From NCBI RefSeq assembly GCF_001643235.1, contig NZ_LQWY01000034.1:22726-86725 (forward strand): DNA of 64,000 bases, read 5' to 3'. A program made the translations under genes and the position numbers. Under the pieces are notes generated by a model that worked only from the letters and a program-made list of their open reading frames with translations, did no database searches and had not been told where the DNA came from. Origin of the DNA: Domibacillus aminovorans (lineage in GTDB: Bacteria; Bacillota; Bacilli; Bacillales; Domibacillaceae). This document shows, in pieces, positions 27,632 through 36,791 of the stretch (positions are counted from its first letter, which is position 1; the number at the start of each line of letters is the position of its first letter).

Positions 27632-28258
27632 ATGAATTCGCTCCTGACCTATATCTTTTTAGGCATATCGTTAGCTGCACCAGTAGGCCCTGTTAATGCG
27701 GCGCAACTCGATACAGGCATTAAAAATGGTTTTTTTCATGCTTGGATTTTTGGTCTTGGTGCTTTAGCAGCCGACGTCTTGTATATGATCCTGGTTTATT
27801 TTGGCGTTGGCCACTTTATTGAGCTGCCATTTATGCAAACCCTTCTCTGGTTGTTTGGCTGTTTTGTTCTTACGTATACCGGTATAGAAAACTTACTGAC
27901 ACTGCATAAAATTGAGGTGGATATAAGATCCGGTAGAAATATCCCGCTTAGAAGATCCTTACTATCTGGTTTTTTCATGTCTCTGTTAAACCCGCTCACA
28001 ATCCTTTTTTGGCTGGGGATCTATGGTTCTGTCCTTGCAGAAACAGCCGACGCCTTTACAGAAAACCAAGTCATGATTTACAGTATGGCCATTATATCGG
28101 GTGTTCTTTTATGGGACTTAACGATGGCTTTTCTATCCAGTGGCGCCCGGAGATTTTTATCCACCACGCTCTTGGAATTCATCTCTGTTCTTTCTTCCAT
28201 TTCTATGATCGGCTTCGGGATTTATTTTGGTATTCAGGCGTATCAGGTCCTGTTTTGA
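27632..28258 (+). CDS. LysE-family transporter
   Basis: A 208-residue membrane protein with about six hydrophobic segments. The N-terminus has FLGISLAAPVGPVNAAQLDTGIKNG, a LysE-superfamily pattern, and SLLNPLTILFWLGIYGSV in the middle. GGAGGG precedes ATG 27632. It differs clearly from the LysE/RhtB protein at 3.9 kb. It ends 5 bases before the convergent permease gene. Confidence 0.87.
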   Translation: MNSLLTYIFLGISLAAPVGPVNAAQLDTGIKNGFFHAWIFGLGALAADVLYMILVYFGVGHFIELPFMQTLLWLFGCFVLTYTGIENLLTLHKIEVDIRSGRNIPLRRSLLSGFFMSLLNPLTILFWLGIYGSVLAETADAFTENQVMIYSMAIISGVLLWDLTMAFLSSGARRFLSTTLLEFISVLSSISMIGFGIYFGIQAYQVLF

Positions 28259-28263
28259 TCCGC

Positions 28264-29616
28264 TTACGCAGGGCTTTCCTTCGTCTCTTCTTTTTTCCAT
28301 CTTTTCCGAAGAAATAAGACGACAATGCCGATCACGGTGATGAAGGCTAAACTGATAAAAAATCCAGGCCGGCTTGTCGGGTGAAAGAGTGTGCCGCTAA
28401 CGGCCAAAAAGACAAGGATCATCCCGATTACTCTTTTCACTTTGTCCCCGGAAGACGGTTCGATTAATCTGTGGTACATGAGTAAAATGAAAAACCAATT
28501 ATAAAGCAGCATAAGTCCTGCAGCGGTTGTAATATATTCGTACACTTTTTCGGGCAATAATAAAGAGGAAACAATGGAAAGAATAAGCCCGACGGACGTT
28601 AAAGCGACAGCAGGCAACGGTACTTTTAACTTCTTTTTCGTCTGTTTACTAAAGATCTTAGGCGCATCCCCTTCTTCAGATAAAGTTAAAAGGATTGTGG
28701 TAACTGAAAACAGGGAAGCAGACATCGTTGAAAACCCGGCAATAATGATTGCCCCATTAAACACATGCGGGAAAAAGTCGAGATGATAAGTAGCTAATGC
28801 GACAACAAACGGGCTCTTATCCGGTTCAAACGTCGTCCACGGAATCAATAATAGGGCTAACGACAGAGCCGTCACATAAATCAAGGCAAGCAACCCAAGC
28901 ATCACTTTTCCCGATTTCGGCGCCTCTTCTTTATTACGGAGATGGATGGCCATGACGCCCATTACTTCAATTCCTCCATGGGCGTAAAAGGCAAACAAAA
29001 GAGAACTCCAAAAACCAATTCCTCCGTTAGGAAAAAAGGCATTTACCGAACGGGGAAGGCCTTCTTTTGGACCGCCATCGATTACACCTGTAAGTGCTAA
29101 AACGGCAATGACAATAAACATAAAAATAGCGGCAGTTTTTGTTACGGCAAATATACTGGCTAATTTACCAAATGCTTTTGTACCAATAAAAAGAACAAGG
29201 AGGCCGCAAACGGCAAATCCTAATGCAAACATCCATAAAGGAATATGAGGAAACCAAAACTGTGACAAAAGAGAAATCGCCGTAAGCTGGCTGCCGATGA
29301 TTAACATTTCCGAACACCAATAAACCCAGCCGCTGCTAAAACCAGCCCACCGTCCATAGGCTTTTTTGGCATAGGAGCGAAAAGAGCCTTTTTGCGGATC
29401 TTTTGCGGACATTTTGGCAAGTGCTTGAAAGACAATATACGTTCCACATGAAGCCAGTAAAAAAGCCAAAATGACAGAAGGGCCCGTCATTTGAATAGCG
29501 ATGCTTGACCCGAGGAAAAATCCTGTGCCAATAATACAGCCTACCCCAATAAGGGAGAGCTGCCACCAGGCAAATTTCTCTTTATCTGTACTGCCGCCGC
29601 ACACATTTTTCTCCAT
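28264..29616 (-). CDS. APC-superfamily amino-acid permease
   Basis: A 450-residue permease with about 12 membrane segments. Segment 1 has the APC signature GVGCIIGTGFFLGSSIAI (about 25-42), and the unwound helix 6 region FAFYAHGGIEVMGVMAIHL is also typical. GAGGAGGTG precedes the ATG on the minus strand. It is convergent with the LysE-like gene and divergent from the MFS gene. Substrate cannot be told; the E-rich, R/K-rich loops are ordinary. Confidence 0.9.
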   Translation of the reverse strand: MEKNVCGGSTDKEKFAWWQLSLIGVGCIIGTGFFLGSSIAIQMTGPSVILAFLLASCGTYIVFQALAKMSAKDPQKGSFRSYAKKAYGRWAGFSSGWVYWCSEMLIIGSQLTAISLLSQFWFPHIPLWMFALGFAVCGLLVLFIGTKAFGKLASIFAVTKTAAIFMFIVIAVLALTGVIDGGPKEGLPRSVNAFFPNGGIGFWSSLLFAFYAHGGIEVMGVMAIHLRNKEEAPKSGKVMLGLLALIYVTALSLALLLIPWTTFEPDKSPFVVALATYHLDFFPHVFNGAIIIAGFSTMSASLFSVTTILLTLSEEGDAPKIFSKQTKKKLKVPLPAVALTSVGLILSIVSSLLLPEKVYEYITTAAGLMLLYNWFFILLMYHRLIEPSSGDKVKRVIGMILVFLAVSGTLFHPTSRPGFFISLAFITVIGIVVLFLRKRWKKEETKESPA

Positions 29617-29806
29617 ATGTACACCTCCTCACGAAAATAGGCTCTCACAAGGAAATCGATTTATGTAAATGAAGTGTTGGGAAAAAATGAGGTTAGTCCC
29701 TTATAAAACAAGTCAGCAACCTGTACCTATCTGTATAAAAAGAATAAGCAGGGAAAGCATACAGGTAATGTTCAAAGATAACGTATAGTTGAATTGAGGG
29801 GTATGT

Positions 29807-31024
29807 ATGGAGAAAAGCGCAGACAAAGTAAGTATATGGTGTGTGGTAAGTATGGCCTCCATCCCTCTTGTGATGACACTTGGAAATTCCATGCTTATAC
29901 CGGTGCTGCCGATATTGGAAAGAAAGGTTGGGATTACATCCTTTCAATCGAGCATGATCATTACAAGCTATTCGGTAGCGGCTATTTTACTCATCCCTGT
30001 AGCGGGCTATTTATCAGACCGTTTAGGAAGAAAAAAAGTGATATTGCCCAGTTTGATCCTGGCGTTAATCGGGGGGCTTATTGCCGGGTTTGCTTCATGG
30101 AAAATGGAAGATCCCTATATGTGGATTATTATCGGTCGGATTTTGCAAGGGATAGGAGCATCAGGGGCTATGCCGATCATCTTGCCGCTTGTAGGCGATT
30201 TGTATAAAGATGATGACGAAAAAACAAGTTCCTGTTTAGGTACCATCGAAACGTCCAACACATTTGGAAAAGTATTAAGTCCCATCTTGGGGGCCGTATT
30301 TGCCGCGGTTTTATGGTTCTTGCCGTTTTTCTCTATTTCCGTGTTCAGTTTGATTTCCATTGCCCTTATTTTTTTCTTTGTGAAAGCACCAAAAGAAAAA
30401 GAGGAGCCAAAAAAGTTAAAAGAGTTTTTGGAAAACACGAAAAAAACGTTTAAAAAGGAAGGGAAATGGCTGCTTGCCGTCTTTCTTATTGGTGCTTTTG
30501 TCATGCTGATTTTATTTGGCGTGTTATTTTTTTTATCTGAAAACCTAGAAAAAATGTACGATTTGAAAGGAATAAAGAAAGGATTCGTTCTAGCTATTCC
30601 GCTTTTTTTCCTATGTGTCGCTTCTTTTATTACCGGCCGCAATATTAAAGGGAATTTGCCAACAATGAAAAAAATGATGATTATTTGTTTAATTGTCTTG
30701 TCAGTGAGTGTCGCTTTTGTTGGCTATACAAGCGAAAAACTGATCTTGCTTTTAATCGTTACGAGCATTGTCGGGATGGCTATTGGCATGTTGCTGCCCA
30801 TTCTTGACGCCATTGTAACGGAAAACATCGAAAAGCAGGAGAGGGGCACGATTTCTTCTTTTTACAGCTCAGCCAGGTTTATCGGGGTAGCGGCAGGTCC
30901 GCCGATTATGTCGCTCGTGATGAAAAATTATCTTAATGTCAGCTATATCACAGCAAGTGTACTCGGAATCTTTTTTTTATTTCTTGTCATGAAGTTTATT
31001 AAAGTGGAGGGAATCGAGAATTAA
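29807..31024 (+). CDS. MFS transporter, drug-efflux (YfmO-like) type
   Basis: A 405-residue 12-helix major-facilitator protein. Motif A GYLSDRLGRKKVILPSL (loop 2-3) and motif C-like GASGAMPIILPLVGD (helix 5) mark proton-coupled drug antiporters of the DHA1 group. GAGGGG lies 5 bases before ATG 29807. A piece of its 3' part (about 30861-30922) is copied at 35727-35787. Confidence 0.88.
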   Translation: MEKSADKVSIWCVVSMASIPLVMTLGNSMLIPVLPILERKVGITSFQSSMIITSYSVAAILLIPVAGYLSDRLGRKKVILPSLILALIGGLIAGFASWKMEDPYMWIIIGRILQGIGASGAMPIILPLVGDLYKDDDEKTSSCLGTIETSNTFGKVLSPILGAVFAAVLWFLPFFSISVFSLISIALIFFFVKAPKEKEEPKKLKEFLENTKKTFKKEGKWLLAVFLIGAFVMLILFGVLFFLSENLEKMYDLKGIKKGFVLAIPLFFLCVASFITGRNIKGNLPTMKKMMIICLIVLSVSVAFVGYTSEKLILLLIVTSIVGMAIGMLLPILDAIVTENIEKQERGTISSFYSSARFIGVAAGPPIMSLVMKNYLNVSYITASVLGIFFLFLVMKFIKVEGIEN

Positions 31025-31310
31025 AGGGGGCCATCCAAGATAAGTAGTTCAGATAATGTGGAGAAAAAGTAAAAACATTGGAAATCTCATTTAATATAGA
31101 AAGTTAAATAACAATAGAAATAGCAAACAAAAACGCATGGATAAAGATGAAATCCTTGCGTTTTAGGCATGTTTATCCTTCTTTCCTAAAAATAAATGAC
31201 TTAGGCACGATACCTGTTGTTCTATTTCAGTATAACATACCCTCAAGAATAGAAGTCTTCCCCAACAAAGTGGTAGTATAAAAAGGATGATATAAAGGAG
31301 GCAGCATCAT
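31025..31310. other. Intergenic region before the nitroreductase
   Basis: About 285 bases with no gene; only the ribosome site of the next gene (AAAGGAGGCAGC) is recognised. Confidence 0.4.
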
Positions 31311-32060
31311 ATGAACGAAGTGATCAATGTGTTGAACAACCATCGTTCGGTTCGCGCGTTTCAGCCAAAATCTGTAACAGACGATCAAATCGACGTCATG
31401 ATGAGAGCAGCTATGGCCGCGCCGAATTGGGCGAACGGACAACAGGTGACCATTATCGAAATCCAAAACAAAGAAACGAAACAGGAACTGTCTGTTTTGG
31501 CCGGCAATCAAACATGGGTAAAGGAAGCCCCTGTCTTTTTTGTTTTTTGTTTAGACTTTTACCGGGCAAAGCTGGCAGCGGAAAAAAACAATCGACCATT
31601 GGAAATCGTCCATAATATTGAATTTGCGCTTGTCGGATCGACCGATGTAGGCATCGCATTATCGAATACGATCGCGGCAGCGGAATCAATGAATCTAGGC
31701 ATTGTTCCAGTTGGAGGGATTCGCAAGGATTCTCAAAAAGTGATTGAACTGCTCGATTTGCCGGAGTATGTTTTTCCTGTGACGGGTCTTGCCGTGGGGC
31801 ATCCGGAGAGTCTTCCGGATCAGAAACCAAGGCTTCCCATTCGTGCCGTCCATCATAAGGAAAAGTACCGGAAAGAACATGTACAACAGGACATAGATGC
31901 GTACGATACGACGTATAGCCGTTATTTAAATGAGCGAACGGATGGAAAAGAGTCGGCGAATTGGTCTGAGAAAACGGCGGCTTTTTATGATACCGGTTTT
32001 GAAGCGTACAAAAAAAATGTGCCTTCTGCGTTGAAGAAACAAGGCTTTACGTATGAGTAA
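31311..32060 (+). CDS. NADPH-dependent FMN oxidoreductase (NfrA/YcnD type nitroreductase)
   Basis: A 249-residue nitroreductase-superfamily flavoprotein. The FMN-binding N-terminus NHRSVRAFQPKSVTDDQI, AAMAAPNWANGQQVTIIEI and GLAVGHPESLPDQKPRLP near 165-182 are the signature of the NfrA/YcnD group (NADPH-FMN reductases that reduce nitro compounds, quinones or chromate). Start ATG with a perfect GGAGG. A damaged second copy lies at 35825-36558. The neighbouring quinone-response divergon fits a redox-defence role. Confidence 0.9.
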   Translation: MNEVINVLNNHRSVRAFQPKSVTDDQIDVMMRAAMAAPNWANGQQVTIIEIQNKETKQELSVLAGNQTWVKEAPVFFVFCLDFYRAKLAAEKNNRPLEIVHNIEFALVGSTDVGIALSNTIAAAESMNLGIVPVGGIRKDSQKVIELLDLPEYVFPVTGLAVGHPESLPDQKPRLPIRAVHHKEKYRKEHVQQDIDAYDTTYSRYLNERTDGKESANWSEKTAAFYDTGFEAYKKNVPSALKKQGFTYE

Positions 32061-32147
32061 CGTTAAGAGAAAAAGGGTTACAAACTCGGTTGTTCCGGGT
32101 TGTAACCTTTTTTTATTGAACAAAATTTTTAAAGGGCGCGATCCATC

Positions 32148-32474
32148 TTATTTTTCTATGCGCTCTGTTTCGACCCACGACTGAGACCACTTTTCTATTT
32201 CTTTCAAAATCGGTTCCAATGAGAACCCTTTTTCCGTTAATGAGTATTCAATGCGAACGGGTGTCTCTGGTATGACATCACGTTTCACAATTCCTTGTTG
32301 TTCTAGATCTTTTAATCGTTCTGACAAAACTCTTCCGCTGATCGCAATAGATGATTGGATGGTGCCGAATCGTTGTGGACCGGACAATAATTGATAGATA
32401 ACCAAAGCCGTCCAGCGCTGACTTAAAAGCGAGATGGCTTTTTCAAATCGCGGACAAATAATGGATTGATTCAT
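32148..32474 (-). CDS. catR: HxlR-family regulator, CatR/YodB-like thiol sensor
   Basis: A 108-residue winged-helix repressor (HxlR/DUF24). It keeps the single sensing cysteine at position 7 (NQSIICPRFEKA), the position shown in YodB and CatR to be modified by quinones. The wing/helix part GPQRFGTIQSSIAISGRVLSERLKDLEQQGIVKR is typical. The gene is divergent from catD-catE-like genes, the same arrangement as the CatR target, and two palindromes lie between. Confidence 0.85.
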   Translation of the reverse strand: MNQSIICPRFEKAISLLSQRWTALVIYQLLSGPQRFGTIQSSIAISGRVLSERLKDLEQQGIVKRDVIPETPVRIEYSLTEKGFSLEPILKEIEKWSQSWVETERIEK

Positions 32475-32541
32475 GTTCTTTCACTCCTCTGTTCCAGTAT
32501 ATCATATTATAATTTGACATTAAGTTATTTTTAACAATAAA

Positions 32542-32556
32542 ATTACTTGACGTAAT
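32542..32556. promoter_or_regulatory. Operator-like palindrome 1
   Basis: ATTAC-TTGAC-GTAAT, perfect 5-bp arms, overlapping the -35 of the catD promoter. A natural site for the divergent HxlR repressor. Confidence 0.65.
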
Positions 32557-32575
32557 ATGATTATAAAAATATAAT
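32547..32575 (+). promoter_or_regulatory. SigA-type promoter of catD
   Basis: TTGACG (32547-32552), 17-base spacer, TATAAT (32570-32575). This is close to the best possible vegetative promoter, 43 bases before the catD ATG. Confidence 0.8.
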
Positions 32576-32578
32576 AAC

Positions 32579-32591
32579 TTACATAAAGTAA
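32579..32591. promoter_or_regulatory. Operator-like palindrome 2
   Basis: TTAC-ATAAA-GTAA lies at the expected transcription start of catD. It has the same arm sequence as palindrome 1. Confidence 0.6.
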
Positions 32592-32617
32592 CTAAACAAA
32601 AAAGGAGAATAAACATC

Positions 32618-33025
32618 ATGAATAAACATGAAGCAGGTAACATTCTTTTGCGTGCAATTTTAGGTCTTACTTTTTTCATTCACGGATTATCCAAGTTTCA
32701 GGGGGGAATAAGTAATACGGCTGGCTTTTTCGACAGTATTGGCATTCCAGGGTTTTTAGCTTATATCGTTGCATTTGTAGAGTTAATCGGTGGTATTGCA
32801 TTGATACTAGGGTTGGGAATACGAATTGTTTCTGTGTTGTTCGTTGTTATTATGCTAGGAGCCATTTTTACAGTGAAACTTTCTGCAGGATTTCTTGGCA
32901 ATGGTCAAACAGCAGGATATGAACTGGAAATAGTACTGCTCGCTATGTCCATTTATTTTGCTGTTGCAACCGGCTCTCGCTTCTCACTAGATAACAAATT
33001 CTTTCGTTCTGAGGAAGAAAAATAA
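32618..33025 (+). CDS. catD: DoxX-family membrane protein
   Basis: 135 residues, four membrane segments. ILRAILGLTFFIHGLSKFQGG and GFLAYIVAFVELIGGIALILG are DoxX features. In B. subtilis catD (DoxX type) lies directly before catE, under CatR; the same order is seen here (16-base gap). A likely role is in membrane redox defence against quinones or catechols. Confidence 0.85.
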   Translation: MNKHEAGNILLRAILGLTFFIHGLSKFQGGISNTAGFFDSIGIPGFLAYIVAFVELIGGIALILGLGIRIVSVLFVVIMLGAIFTVKLSAGFLGNGQTAGYELEIVLLAMSIYFAVATGSRFSLDNKFFRSEEEK

Positions 33026-33041
33026 AACGGGAGGTAATAAT

Positions 33042-33890
33042 ATGGGATTTCATCGTAAACCAAATACTTTTGTAGAGCATGTAGCGATTAAGGTGCAAAA
33101 TTTAAATCGTTCTCTTACATTTTATCAAGAGATGATCGGTTTTCAAATTCTTGAACAAACCGAAACAACAGCTAAATTAACGACGGATGGCAAAACGAGT
33201 TTATTGTCAATCGAACAACCAGAAAACATTATAGCAAAACAAGGAAAGACGACGGGCTTATATCACTTTGCCCTTCTTCTCCCTAAACGCTCTGATTTAG
33301 CTAAAATTGTGCAACATTTTGCGGAGATCGGTTTGCGATTTGGGTCATCAGACCATCTTGTAAGTGAAGCTCTATATGTATCAGATCCAGATGGAAATCA
33401 AATTGAAATCTATATAGACCGCGATCCTTCCGATTGGGACTGGCGTAACGGTGAAGTGGCAATGGCCGTTGATCCATTGAATTTTGTAGATCTTCTTTCT
33501 GGTGGGAAACAGCAGTCATGGAAAGGCTTGCCGGCTGGTACAGTCATGGGACATCTTCATTTACATGTATCCGAATTGAAAAAAACAGAAGAGTTTTATA
33601 TTCAGGGACTCGGTTTCGAAGTGGTGAACCGATACGGTACTCAGGCACTTTTCATCTCTACGGGTAAATACCATCATCACATCGGATTAAACACATGGAA
33701 TGGTGTTGGAGCTCCTGCACCTAAGAAGAACAGTGTAGGACTCAACTGGTATACGCTCGTTTTTGCAGATGAAGCAGCGAGAAATAAAGTGATTGAGCAG
33801 CTGCGGCAAATAGGCGCTGTCGTGACACAAGAAAACAATGTTTATGTCACGGCTGATCCATCAGGAAATGAAATTCATTTAGTCATATAA
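33042..33890 (+). CDS. catE: Extradiol catechol-2,3-dioxygenase-like VOC protein
   Basis: 282 residues with two VOC-fold repeats. The first has FVEHVAIKVQNLNRSLTFYQ and LYHFALLLP; the second has MGHLHLHVSELKKTEEFY, HHHIGLNTW and GNEIHLVI. The conserved His, His and Glu metal ligands are therefore at their expected places in the C-terminal half. CatE of B. subtilis (285 residues) opens catechol and protects from quinone stress. Good GGAGG site. Confidence 0.88.
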   Translation: MGFHRKPNTFVEHVAIKVQNLNRSLTFYQEMIGFQILEQTETTAKLTTDGKTSLLSIEQPENIIAKQGKTTGLYHFALLLPKRSDLAKIVQHFAEIGLRFGSSDHLVSEALYVSDPDGNQIEIYIDRDPSDWDWRNGEVAMAVDPLNFVDLLSGGKQQSWKGLPAGTVMGHLHLHVSELKKTEEFYIQGLGFEVVNRYGTQALFISTGKYHHHIGLNTWNGVGAPAPKKNSVGLNWYTLVFADEAARNKVIEQLRQIGAVVTQENNVYVTADPSGNEIHLVI

Positions 33891-33912
33891 AGGCCTATTG
33901 GAGGAACGGATA

Positions 33913-34983
33913 ATGAAGGAAGAGCGTGCATTAAACAATTCCGGTTTTGACATCGGTATTTATACGCTTGCCGATATTGGACCGGATCCTCATACCGGTA
34001 AAGAAATCAGTGCAGGGCAGCGTTTGAAAGAAATCATAGAAGCAGCGAAACTCGCTGACGAGGCTGGACTTGATGTTTTTGGGGTTGGTGAACATCACCG
34101 TTTAGACTATGCCGTCTCTGCACCGCCGGTTGTCTTGGCTGCCATTGCGCAAGTAACGAAACAGATTAAATTGACCAGTGCCACTACGGTACTAAGTACG
34201 GTCGACCCTGTCCGCTTATTCGAAGATTTTGCGACGTTGGATCTGCTGTCAAATGGACGCGCTGAAATCATCGCTGGCCGAGGAGCGTTTGTAGAATCCT
34301 TCCCGCTTTTCGGATATAACGTCAATGACTATGACGACTTGTTCGAAGAGAATATTGAGTTGTTTTTAAAGCTAAACAATCATGAGAACATCACGTGGAA
34401 CGGCCGCTTTCGCCCAGCACTTGGGCATGCAGAGATTGCACCTAGGCCCGCACAAAAGCAACTTCCCCTATGGATTGGGGTTGGCGGGACTCCTGAGAGT
34501 GCTGAACGAGCAGGCAGATTGGGAACCAGGATGGCTTTAGCGATCCTCGGAGGCGATCCGATTCGTTTCAAGCCTCTTGTTGACATTTATCGCAGGACAG
34601 GCATAGCATCTGGGCACAATGTGAACGATTTGAACATAGGTGTTACTGGGCACGCATACATTGCGGAAACCACTCAGCAGGCAAGAGAAGAATTCTATCC
34701 TTACTATTCAAATTATTGGGGATATGTAAATAGTCAACGAGGAATGAGTACACGTATGTCCCGGGCTGATTTCGACCAGATGTCGAGTCCAGATAGCGCG
34801 TTATTCGTTGGCAGTTCACAGCAAATTATTGAAAAGGTTATGCATCAATACGAATTGTTCGGGCATCAGCGATTTATGGCTCAGATGGACATAGGTGGGA
34901 TGCCTTTTAATAAAGTCGCCAAAAACATTGAACGATTAGCAACAGAAGTCGCTCCGGTCTTGAGACGGGAAATAAGCAAGTGA
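33913..34983 (+). CDS. LLM-class flavin-dependent oxidoreductase
   Basis: 356 residues, luciferase-like monooxygenase fold. FDIGIYTLADIGPDPHTG, GVGEHHRLDYAVSAPPVVLA and PARPAQKQLPLWIGVGGTPESAERAGRLG are typical. The TTG at 33898 is part of the TTGGAGG ribosome site, so ATG 33913 is taken. The gene is 22 bases after catE and ends in a strong terminator, so it is the third gene of the CatR-type operon. It probably oxidises an aromatic or ring-cleavage product. Confidence 0.86.
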   Translation: MKEERALNNSGFDIGIYTLADIGPDPHTGKEISAGQRLKEIIEAAKLADEAGLDVFGVGEHHRLDYAVSAPPVVLAAIAQVTKQIKLTSATTVLSTVDPVRLFEDFATLDLLSNGRAEIIAGRGAFVESFPLFGYNVNDYDDLFEENIELFLKLNNHENITWNGRFRPALGHAEIAPRPAQKQLPLWIGVGGTPESAERAGRLGTRMALAILGGDPIRFKPLVDIYRRTGIASGHNVNDLNIGVTGHAYIAETTQQAREEFYPYYSNYWGYVNSQRGMSTRMSRADFDQMSSPDSALFVGSSQQIIEKVMHQYELFGHQRFMAQMDIGGMPFNKVAKNIERLATEVAPVLRREISK

Positions 34984-35006
34984 TCATGATAGAAAATGAT
35001 GAATAG

Positions 35007-35040
35007 AAAGGACTCTGCAAATACTTTGCAGAGTCCTTTT
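35007..35040 (+). terminator. Terminator of the catDE-LLM operon
   Basis: AAAGGACTCTGCAAA and TTTGCAGAGTCCTTT: 15 perfect base pairs with a TAC loop and a final T-run. Confidence 0.95.
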
Positions 35041-35089
35041 ACATATTTCAATAACGAGTTTTGGGCACATATTGCGAATCATAAAGCAG

Positions 35090-35722
35090 GATTCGGCAAG
35101 TCACCGGCCTGAATAGAGTAAACGTGATGTGGCTGCCTCAAAAACAGTGAATACTTGCACCTAACGCTTTTTTGAATAGGCTCTTTTAAATAGTAGTGTT
35201 GATAAAATGAGCCGGAAATCAACAGAGGTATGTAACAAATTCTTTGAATAAATAAAAATATACAGGGCAAGCCTTGTAGTGAGAATTTTTATAAAAGGAG
35301 ATGAAGGCGTGTTTTCAATGCGCGGGGATGTTCATAAAATTTATCTGCGGCTAAAAAAAGTATCGGGGGAGGAACATTCCTTTCATCAGATGAAGGAACT
35401 GAAGGAAATTGATGAAATTCAGTGTCTTTATCAATCGATTGATAGCTGTATATTAAAAAAAATTCACTATCGCATGATCAAAGAAAAAACGGGCTCGGGG
35501 ACTATTCCGATTTTTGTCACGGCTATCCCATGGCTTTGTTTTCTGTTTGCTAAACAGCTGCAACAATTTCTTTTCGATGGGGGGAGCCTGCTTTGGATTT
35601 TTTTTGTTGTCATTTATATTACGATCCTCGTCATCAGTGTCATTCTTCACTTTCATGAAAAATCATGGGCAGCTGTACATATAGAAATCATTCAAGATAT
35701 ATTAAAGAAAAGAAATGAATAA
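35090..35722 (+). repeat. Segmental duplication, copy A
   Basis: About 630 bases repeated at 38690-39304 in the same orientation with few changes. It includes the complete upstream region (GTGAATACTTGCACCTAACGC...) and the whole 137-residue gene. Confidence 0.88.
35309..35722 (+). CDS. Two-helix membrane protein of unknown family, copy A
   Basis: A 137-residue protein starting at GTG 35309 behind AAAGGAG; comparison with copy B, which uses ATG at the same place, fixes the start. The first 70 residues are charged and helical (EEHSFHQMKELKEIDEIQCL), followed by two membrane segments (about 70-90 and 100-122) and a short tail. No family is recognised. The copies differ by about 14 residues, mostly conservative, which suggests both were under selection. 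Confidence 0.7.
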   Translation: MFSMRGDVHKIYLRLKKVSGEEHSFHQMKELKEIDEIQCLYQSIDSCILKKIHYRMIKEKTGSGTIPIFVTAIPWLCFLFAKQLQQFLFDGGSLLWIFFVVIYITILVISVILHFHEKSWAAVHIEIIQDILKKRNE

Positions 35723-35726
35723 TCCT

Positions 35727-35793
35727 TTACAACTCGGCTAGATTTATCGGGGTGGCAGCAGGTCCGCCTATTATGTCGCTAGCGATAGTATGA
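35727..35793 (+). pseudogene. Fragment of the MFS transporter gene
   Basis: The stretch reading SARFIGVAAGPPIMSL in the MFS gene (30861-30922) reappears here as NSARFIGVAAGPPIMSLA with 10 base changes, cut on both sides. It joins copy A of the duplication to the nitroreductase pseudogene. Confidence 0.8.
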
Positions 35794-35824
35794 AAAGGAG
35801 GATAAATAAGGGAGGCGATATAAT

Positions 35825-36558
35825 ATGAATGAAGTGATCAATTTGTTGAACAGCCATCGATCAATTCGCGATTTTCAACCAAAACCTGTAACAGAAGATC
35901 AAATCGACGTCATGATGAGGGCAGCTACGGCCGCGCCGAATTGGGCGAACGGACAACAGGTGACGATTATCTAAATTCAAAATAAAGAAACGAAGCAGGA
36001 ACTGTCTATTCTAGCAGGCAATCAAACATGGGTGAAGGAAGCCCCTGTCTTTTTTGTGTTTTGTCTAGACTTTTACCGGGCAAAGCTCGCAGCAGAAAAA
36101 CATAATCGGTCATTGGAAATCGTCCATAATATTCAATTTGCGCTTGTCGGATCTGCATTATCGAATACGATCGCAGCAGCTGAATCAATGAATCTAGGGA
36201 TTGTTCCGGTTGGAGGGATTCGCAAAGATTCTCAAAAAGTGATTGAACTGCTCGATTTGCCGGAGTATGTTTTTCCTGTGGCAGGTCTTGCAGTGGGGCA
36301 TCCAGAAAAACGTCCAGATCAGAAACCAAGACTTCCGATTCGCGCGGTTCATCATAAAGAAAAGTACCATAAAGAACACGTAAAACAAGATATGGATGAG
36401 TACGATACGACATATAGCAGCTATTTGAATGATCGAACGGATGGAAAAGAGTCGGCGAATTGGTCCGAGAAAATAGCGGCTTTTTATGATACCGGTTTTG
36501 AAGCGTACGAAAAAAATGTGCCTCCTGCGTTGAAAAAAAAGGCTTTAAGTATTGGTGA
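35825..36558 (+). pseudogene. Nitroreductase (NfrA-like) pseudogene
   Basis: A clear duplicate of the gene at 31311-32060, including the GGGAGG ribosome site. It is broken by a TAA at 35972 (Glu to stop at codon 50), loses five in-frame residues (TDVGI) in the middle, and shifts frame near the end, changing the last residues to KKKALSIGEKG. Reading frame 36032-36682 is the surviving part; an internal start there has no ribosome site. Confidence 0.92.
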
Positions 36559-36791
36559 AAAGGGGATAAAAATCCATAGTCACTATTGTGTAGGACGTGT
36601 TTATCATGATGATCAAGTTCATTCGTATGCGTTAATTGGAAGTACCGTTCCTTTATGCTCATTTATTTTTGGAGAAATGTGAGGATTTATTTAAGTGTGC
36701 TTTTTATCTGTAATAGTTTTTAAAACGAATCTTGCAGGAATTTTTTTACATTGAACGCATAATGTGAAAATAGGAGGGGATTATTATATTT

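Noticed and set aside
29794..30207. 137-residue plus-strand frame overlapping the MFS start
   Set aside because: Out of frame with the clear 12-helix transporter and of unlikely composition.
36032..36682. 216-residue frame as an independent nitroreductase
   Set aside because: It is the continuation of the pseudogene after the TAA at 35972; no start signal at 36032, and the C-terminus is frameshifted.
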